Positions 18,487-22,716 of a stretch of 22,716 nucleotides of DNA are shown one piece after another. The notes under the pieces are model-generated. The model was not told the origin of the DNA. It saw only the letters and a program-made list of their open reading frames with translations, and made no database searches. The stretch is from Chromera velia. Its lineage: Eukaryota; Sar; Chromeraceae. Position numbers and translations under genes: made by a program. Positions within the stretch are counted from its first letter, which is position 1; the number at the start of each line of letters is the position of its first letter. The stretch is from assembly GCA_018398765.1 (NCBI GenBank), contig JAHBMJ010002173.1, positions 81,844 to 104,559 of the forward strand, in the 5' to 3' direction.

Positions 18487-20171
18487 TACTCTGGATGCAT
18501 TAATTTCAAGCCCGTGAGTCAAATCACGAAGAAGCTTATAGTGATCGGGTCATGTTCTAGGTCATGTTGCATAACTTGCATTTCAAATACTGTTGAAATA
18601 CATTCTCTGGACGGTGCATGTTTATCTAGCCTGAGGTGTTTCTGAGATATTCTGAGACACAGTTTCTCATAAATTTCAAGGCTTTATATAGCTATAAGAA
18701 AATTAATAAATTATAACTCGCCGCTAAGCTCGGACTCTAGCTCAGACTATAAACGTAAACCATTTTCTAAAAAGGTCAATAAATATATTTAATACTAGGC
18801 GCTTTCCCTGGAAGCTGCAGTCTAAAAAGAAAGTCCGAGAGATGATTGCTCTTATATCGTCGTTCCAGCCTCTGGCGGGCATGAGGGCGGTTGAGGACTG
18901 TATAGCGAAATTTGAGTGAGTTCGTGTTGCCATGTGTTAATGAATCAATGCGCTAGGTTAACAAACCAACATTGCATGTCATGCCTCGTGGTTGGCCAGA
19001 GCCTAAGTGGTGGCTCACTGGCTTTAACCGCCTCAATTCAATTCATTCAGCTTTTTTGAAAGCAATTTTTCTAGTAATTTTTACCATATGATCACGACTC
19101 CAACTGATAATAATTGGAAAAAATATCTATAATATGAATGTTTGTATTTGACTCTGCCAGTGTAATATTCTGTAATTATTCAACCCTATAAAAATTCTAG
19201 TAAATAAGTTTTAATTGCTATTCAGTTGCATGCTTGCTAGAGACAAATTTAAGTGAGAAACAAGTCGAGAATTGACTGTATATAACAGTATATTACTGTG
19301 CCAGTCTAGGTGCCAGTGTATTAAACAGAACGACAACATTCAATAGCACTACCACAACAGAAGACAAATTTTGGATTAAAATTTAGTTCTTTCGCTTGCT
19401 CTTCCAGTGAACACGCTTCCTCTCTCTGCTTTTTACTTCCTTCTTCTCCCTTCTGATCGAAGCAAGAGAGAGCAGACAGAAGAGAGAGAGAGAGAGACAG
19501 AGAGAGAGAGATAGAGAGTCTAAAGCGACACGAGGCAGACAGGCTGAGCCTCTTACGGTGGTAGAGACAGAGAGAGGGCCTGTGTGCGTGCGTGAGTGTA
19601 TACAAGATTCGCTGTCTCCAACCGAGGAGACGGCTCCGAAAGACAAGAACAGAACAGAAGAAGCGAATTAAGTCGACAGGCAGGCAGGCAGACAGGCGAG
19701 CAAGCAGGGAGGCACGGAAGGATAGGAGGACAGAGGAAACCCCCCAGGCAACGAATGTCGTAACGAAAAGCAGCCAACCTCCCACACCCCCGCTCTTCAC
19801 TTCACTCTCTACCCCTTCCACCCACTCAGTTCTGCAAAAGATGAAGAAACGCTTGTGCCTCTGGAAGAGAACGAGAAGAGGCCGAGCTGCCCAAAGACTC
19901 AGCGTGACCTCATCAGACAAATCCTCCCTTCCTTCCATCCTCCTCACGCCTACCTTTCCTTCCATCCAGCCCTTCTTCTTCCTTCCTCCCTTCCTTCCAT
20001 CCTCCTTCCTTTTTTCAGTTGGTGTTCTCAACAACAATCTTGCTCACTTATTCCTTCCGCAAGCAAACCAACAAAGGAAGTGGCAGGAAGGCAGGAAGGC
20101 AAGCAGTGAGCGGAGTGCTGAAGCGGATGCCCCGATCGATCAATCAATCAATCAATCAATCAAGCAATCAA
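18487..20171. other. Gene-free convergent intergenic region
   Basis: Between the ends of the NTPase gene and the minus-strand proline-rich gene. Positions 18500-19330 are AT-rich with no recognised element. Positions 19330-20135 are purine/pyrimidine-skewed with GA runs (19470-19520) and GCAG-type runs (19676-19712). Long apparent frames here are low-complexity. A 63-codon minus-strand frame at 18742-18933 is unrecognised. Confidence 0.5.
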
Positions 20172-20175
20172 TCAG
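20136..20175. repeat. (ATCA)n microsatellite
   Basis: About nine imperfect ATCA units. It touches the proposed stop codon of the proline-rich gene (20172-20174). Confidence 0.9.
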
Positions 20176-21954
20176 TCGTGAAGACTTGCAATCGCCGCCC
20201 GTCCACAACACCCCCTCAACCCACCCCCCACCTTCCCCCTTTCTCCCATCCCCGCAACCCCTTCCTTGCTGTCCACTCTTCCCCGCCGTTTTCCTTTTGC
20301 CCCTCCGGCTGCTTGCAGGGCCTTTGCGCTTCCCTTCCCGTCACCCTTTGCGGGACCCTCAAGCTCTGCAGGACAGGAAGAGAGTCATTCACACACATGC
20401 ATTCATTTTCATATTAATACATACATACATACATGCATGCAACCTTTGCGGGACCCTCAAGCTCTGCAGAACAGAAAGAGAGTCATGCACACACACGCAT
20501 ATGCGGACATCAGACAAAGAAGATCATATGTTCAAATGTGCACAGGCGTTTGTGCATGCAGAAGGAGGCCTTGCACTCTTTTCAGACACCCCCCTCGGAA
20601 TTCACGAAGTCTGCAAGAAGGAGACAAAAAAAATAGCGGAGAAATACCGGTCTCTTTCGCTCTCTCTCTTTCTCTGTGCGCGCGCGCGCGTGTGTGTGTG
20701 TGTGTTCTTGTGAATCCTTTTGAATCCCTTTCCATGAAACAGAGTGTTCTCTTCAACGCCTCTCTCTCTCGACCACTCACTCAGACACTTGCACTCACTG
20801 ACCTTCTTCCCCCTCTGCCGTGCTGGACCCCGACCGCGTCCCCATACATGAATGCATGAATACACGTACGTCTCTTGACGCACGCACTGACCTTCTTCCC
20901 CCTCTGCCGTGCTGGACCCCGACCGCGTCCCCGGAGTTGCCGTCGTTCCGCCGGCACCGTCTCCTCCTGGCCGTCTCCCCACAACTGCCGTCTCCTTCTC
21001 TTGCCGTCTCCTCTCCCCTTGTCTGAGGCCGTCTCCGTCCGTCTCCTCCTCGATCGAAGGCTCGTGCGAGCCGTCTTGTATTGGGGGGGGCACACAGTCC
21101 TGCCCGTTCACCAGCATGTGTCCCGGAAAGATCAAGTCAGGCGGCATGCGTGCGTCAGGCTGCATCCCGACAGGCAGGGGGTGAGCAGTGGGGGGATAGA
21201 GGACCCCGGCAGAATGGGCATCTGGCCGCGGGTGCATCATCAAGGGCCCAGGTGGGCCCGTGGGCCCCGGCATCGGAGGTCTTCCGAATGCGAGGGTTCC
21301 GGGCCCCCCCCGGGGCCCCGTCTGGCCCTGCCGGGGTGTCCGCAGAGGCGGCAGGTCGCCTGTGTTGTTCGGGTGGGGGCGGGCCCCAGTGCCCTTCAGG
21401 TAAGCGAGGCGTTTGTTTCTGGGTGTCTGTCCGGGAGGGGGGGGGGGTTGCTGACTGGCAGACGAGTCGGAAGAAGTGGAAGGCCCCGGCATACCACTGG
21501 ACGTGCATGGGGTGGGGGAGGGCCCACTGGTCGCAGGGGGCATCCATGGCGGCGGGGCGGACTGGTTCCCTTGAGAGGGCGGCGGAACGGACGCTTGCTG
21601 TATGATGAGGGGCGTGTTACAGAAGAAAAGAAAAGACATCATGACGACATCCGACGGACAGACAAAAGAAGACTTTTAGAACACGACAAGGCAACGTCAA
21701 AGAAAGTGCTGGCCACGAAAAATGAACAAATGAAGGGAACCGAACCAGAAAAAAGTTAAAAAGGCCATGCAGCCAGCCACCCTCATCATCCACCCACCAA
21801 GGGCAGAGAGCAAAGGAAGAACATTTGATCGTTTTGGCAGGAAATTGATCGATCAAGCAGTCGGGAGGGAGGTACAGAAGAAAAGAAAGGAAAGGAAGGG
21901 ATCTTCATTCCTTCCAAGAAAGGGGTAACGAAAACAAAGAAAGAAAAAAAGAAG

Positions 21955-21990
<36 letters not shown>

Positions 21991-22524
21991 AAGAAAAGAA
22001 AAGCAAGCAAAGAAGCGCGGAATCAAAGAAAGGAAGAAGGTGAGGAAGGACGGAAGGGGAAAAAACAAAAAAACAAAAAAAAGAGAAAACGAAGAAAATC
22101 ATCAACTGTCAATACACTACCCACTTCACTGACAGACCTGGAGTCCCGTTTCCGCAGACAGAGGCAGAGGCAGACCCCCGTCTCCTCCCCCCGCCCCGTC
22201 TCCCTCCCCGCTATCCTTCATATTCACATGATGATGATCACTCGGCACACCCGTCGGCCTGTCGTTGTTGCGGTCTCCTTCCTCCTCCCCCACGGGCTGG
22301 CTCTGGGTCATTTGCCATGAGGACGGAGACGGGCCCTGAGAACAGGGGGAGGGCCCCGGCGGGAGGGCCCCTCTGGGGGGGCCCGGAGGGTGCTGGGGGG
22401 GTGGCAGGAGGGGGAGGGCTGTGGGGGGCAGGGGAAGGGGAAGGGGGCAGAGGGGAATAATCTTGGGTGTCCGAATTTGAGACTTCAGAGACAAAAGACG
22501 GTCGTGCCCCGAAATCCAACCGCG
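20172..22524 (-). CDS. Proline/glycine-rich protein, 3' three exons
   Basis: C-terminal ~428 residues of a protein whose upstream exons lie beyond the window edge. Exon A is 22524-22138 (acceptor TGATGGAATTGCAG, donor CAG/GTCTGT, phase 0 at both ends). Exon B is 21597-20892 (acceptor CATCATACAG, donor GAAG/GTCAGT, phase 1 out). Exon C is 20365-20172 (acceptor TCCTGTCCTGCAG, phase 1 in, stop TGA). All phases agree. Exon A is P/S-rich, then acidic and G-rich. Exon B is P/G/S-rich (QQPPPPPGQTPRNKRLAYLK; PTGPPGPLMMHPRP) and ends in an E/R/G-rich stretch encoded by repeated GGAGACGG words. Exon C is G/K-rich (LEGPAKGDGKGSAKALQAAG). Probably disordered; no folded domain, membrane segment or signal peptide was seen. 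Function unknown; RNA- or protein-binding scaffolds often look like this, but nothing proves it. Confidence 0.6.
20345..20500 (-). repeat. Duplicated exon C start with acceptor
   Basis: Positions 20345-20402 and 20443-20500 are 58-bp copies, 98 bp apart. On the minus strand both contain an acceptor (TTCTGTTCTGCAG or TTCCTGTCCTGCAG) and the exon start AGCTTGAGGGTCCCGCAAAG. The 20443-20500 copy lies inside the intron; splicing to it reaches TAA after 16 codons. The spacer 20403-20442 is mostly ATAC/ATGC repeats. Confidence 0.92.
20796..20932 (-). repeat. Duplicated exon B end with donor
   Basis: Positions 20796-20843 and 20885-20932 are identical 48-bp copies, 89 bp apart. On the minus strand each ends an exon-like stretch with GGGGAAGAAG/GTCAGTG. 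The 20885-20932 copy gives the phase-1 donor that fits exon C. The second copy is intronic and would shift the frame if used. The spacer holds ATGAATGCATGAATAC. Confidence 0.95.
21930..22013 (-). repeat. Purine-rich tract (pyrimidine tract of intron)
   Basis: GAAA and GA repeats on the plus strand. On the transcribed minus strand this is a long CTTT/CT tract within the 540-bp intron between exons A and B. Confidence 0.9.
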
Positions 22525-22566
22525 CTGCAATTCCATCAGGAGAGAGAGAAAGAGGAAAAAGAATAA

Positions 22567-22567
<1 letters not shown>

Positions 22568-22619
<52 letters not shown>
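22568..22619. repeat. (CA)n(GA)n compound microsatellite
   Basis: About 16 CA units followed by about 10 GA units. On the minus strand it lies just upstream of the exon A acceptor, like the pyrimidine tracts of the other introns. Confidence 0.95.
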
Positions 22620-22716
22620 ATGAGAATGAGAGAGAGGTTTCGCCATCCCCTAACCAGAGAGAAGAGTCTGCCGTACCTTTCCTTTTCTCACCCCCCCCAC
22701 CCCCGATTCGTTCACA

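Noticed and set aside
19592-20713. Plus-strand open frame of 373 codons
   Set aside because: Composition is low-complexity (R/E, P, S, H/T runs), it crosses several microsatellites, and it is antisense to the phase-consistent exon C and to duplicated acceptors on the minus strand.
20875-21759. Plus-strand open frame of 294 codons
   Set aside because: It is the antisense shadow of the proline-rich exon B. Only the minus strand has consistent splice sites and phases.
22238-22594. Second open frame in proline-rich exon A (dual coding?)
   Set aside because: Both frames are open because the DNA is C/G-rich repeat text. Only one frame reaches the CAG/GTCTGT donor in the phase needed by exon B.
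1-22716. tRNA, rRNA, CRISPR array, bacterial-type operon or terminator
   Set aside because: I looked for T-loop/anticodon patterns, spaced direct repeats with unique spacers and Shine-Dalgarno-led operons, and saw none. The tandem arrays have no unique spacers and the genes contain introns.

Overview
The window is nuclear DNA of a eukaryote. Protein-coding exons are interrupted by GT-AG introns, a histone gene is present, and introns and intergenic stretches are full of microsatellites. The mix of leucine-rich-repeat (LRR) proteins built from short phase-1 exons, a divergent histone H2B, and GTCAGT/GTGAGT-type donors beside AT-rich repeat islands is what I would expect of a photosynthetic alveolate such as Chromera. 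That placement is inference; no single gene proves it.

Layout, left to right. (1) 1-1829: AT-rich, no gene, with a small foldback repeat element and a TG microsatellite. (2) 1830-2165 (-): a decayed copy of the 3' end of the neighbouring LRR gene. (3) 2479-7812 (-): an LRR protein gene that I reconstruct as six exons. Its introns hold most of the unusual repeats, and its last exon carries one in-frame stop and two single-base frame changes. (4) 8568-10538 (+): a membrane O-acyltransferase (acyltransferase-3 family) with one 114-bp intron, divergent from the LRR gene. (5) 10539-14793: no gene; microsatellites, a 40-bp tandem repeat and a 940-bp foldback element with long terminal inverted repeats. 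(6) 14794-15204 (-): divergent histone H2B. (7) 15937-18486 (+): a membrane-anchored P-loop NTPase of unknown role, divergent from H2B, with two compensating one-base frame changes. (8) 18487-20171: no gene. (9) 20172-22524 (-): the 3' part of a proline/glycine-rich protein gene whose upstream exons lie past the right edge.

The genes form two head-to-head pairs (LRR/acyltransferase, H2B/NTPase) with 0.73-0.76 kb between coding starts, followed by a convergent pair. I see no pathway linking the products.

The most striking signal is structural. Tandem partial duplications of 48-94 bp repeatedly span exon-intron junctions, at junctions I placed independently from reading-frame phase. The extra copy sits inside the intron and is separated from the real exon edge by a low-complexity spacer. 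In several introns the spacer, or a nearby tract, is a 10-11 bp phased A-tract array. One intron (20366-20891) has both its donor and its acceptor end duplicated in this way.
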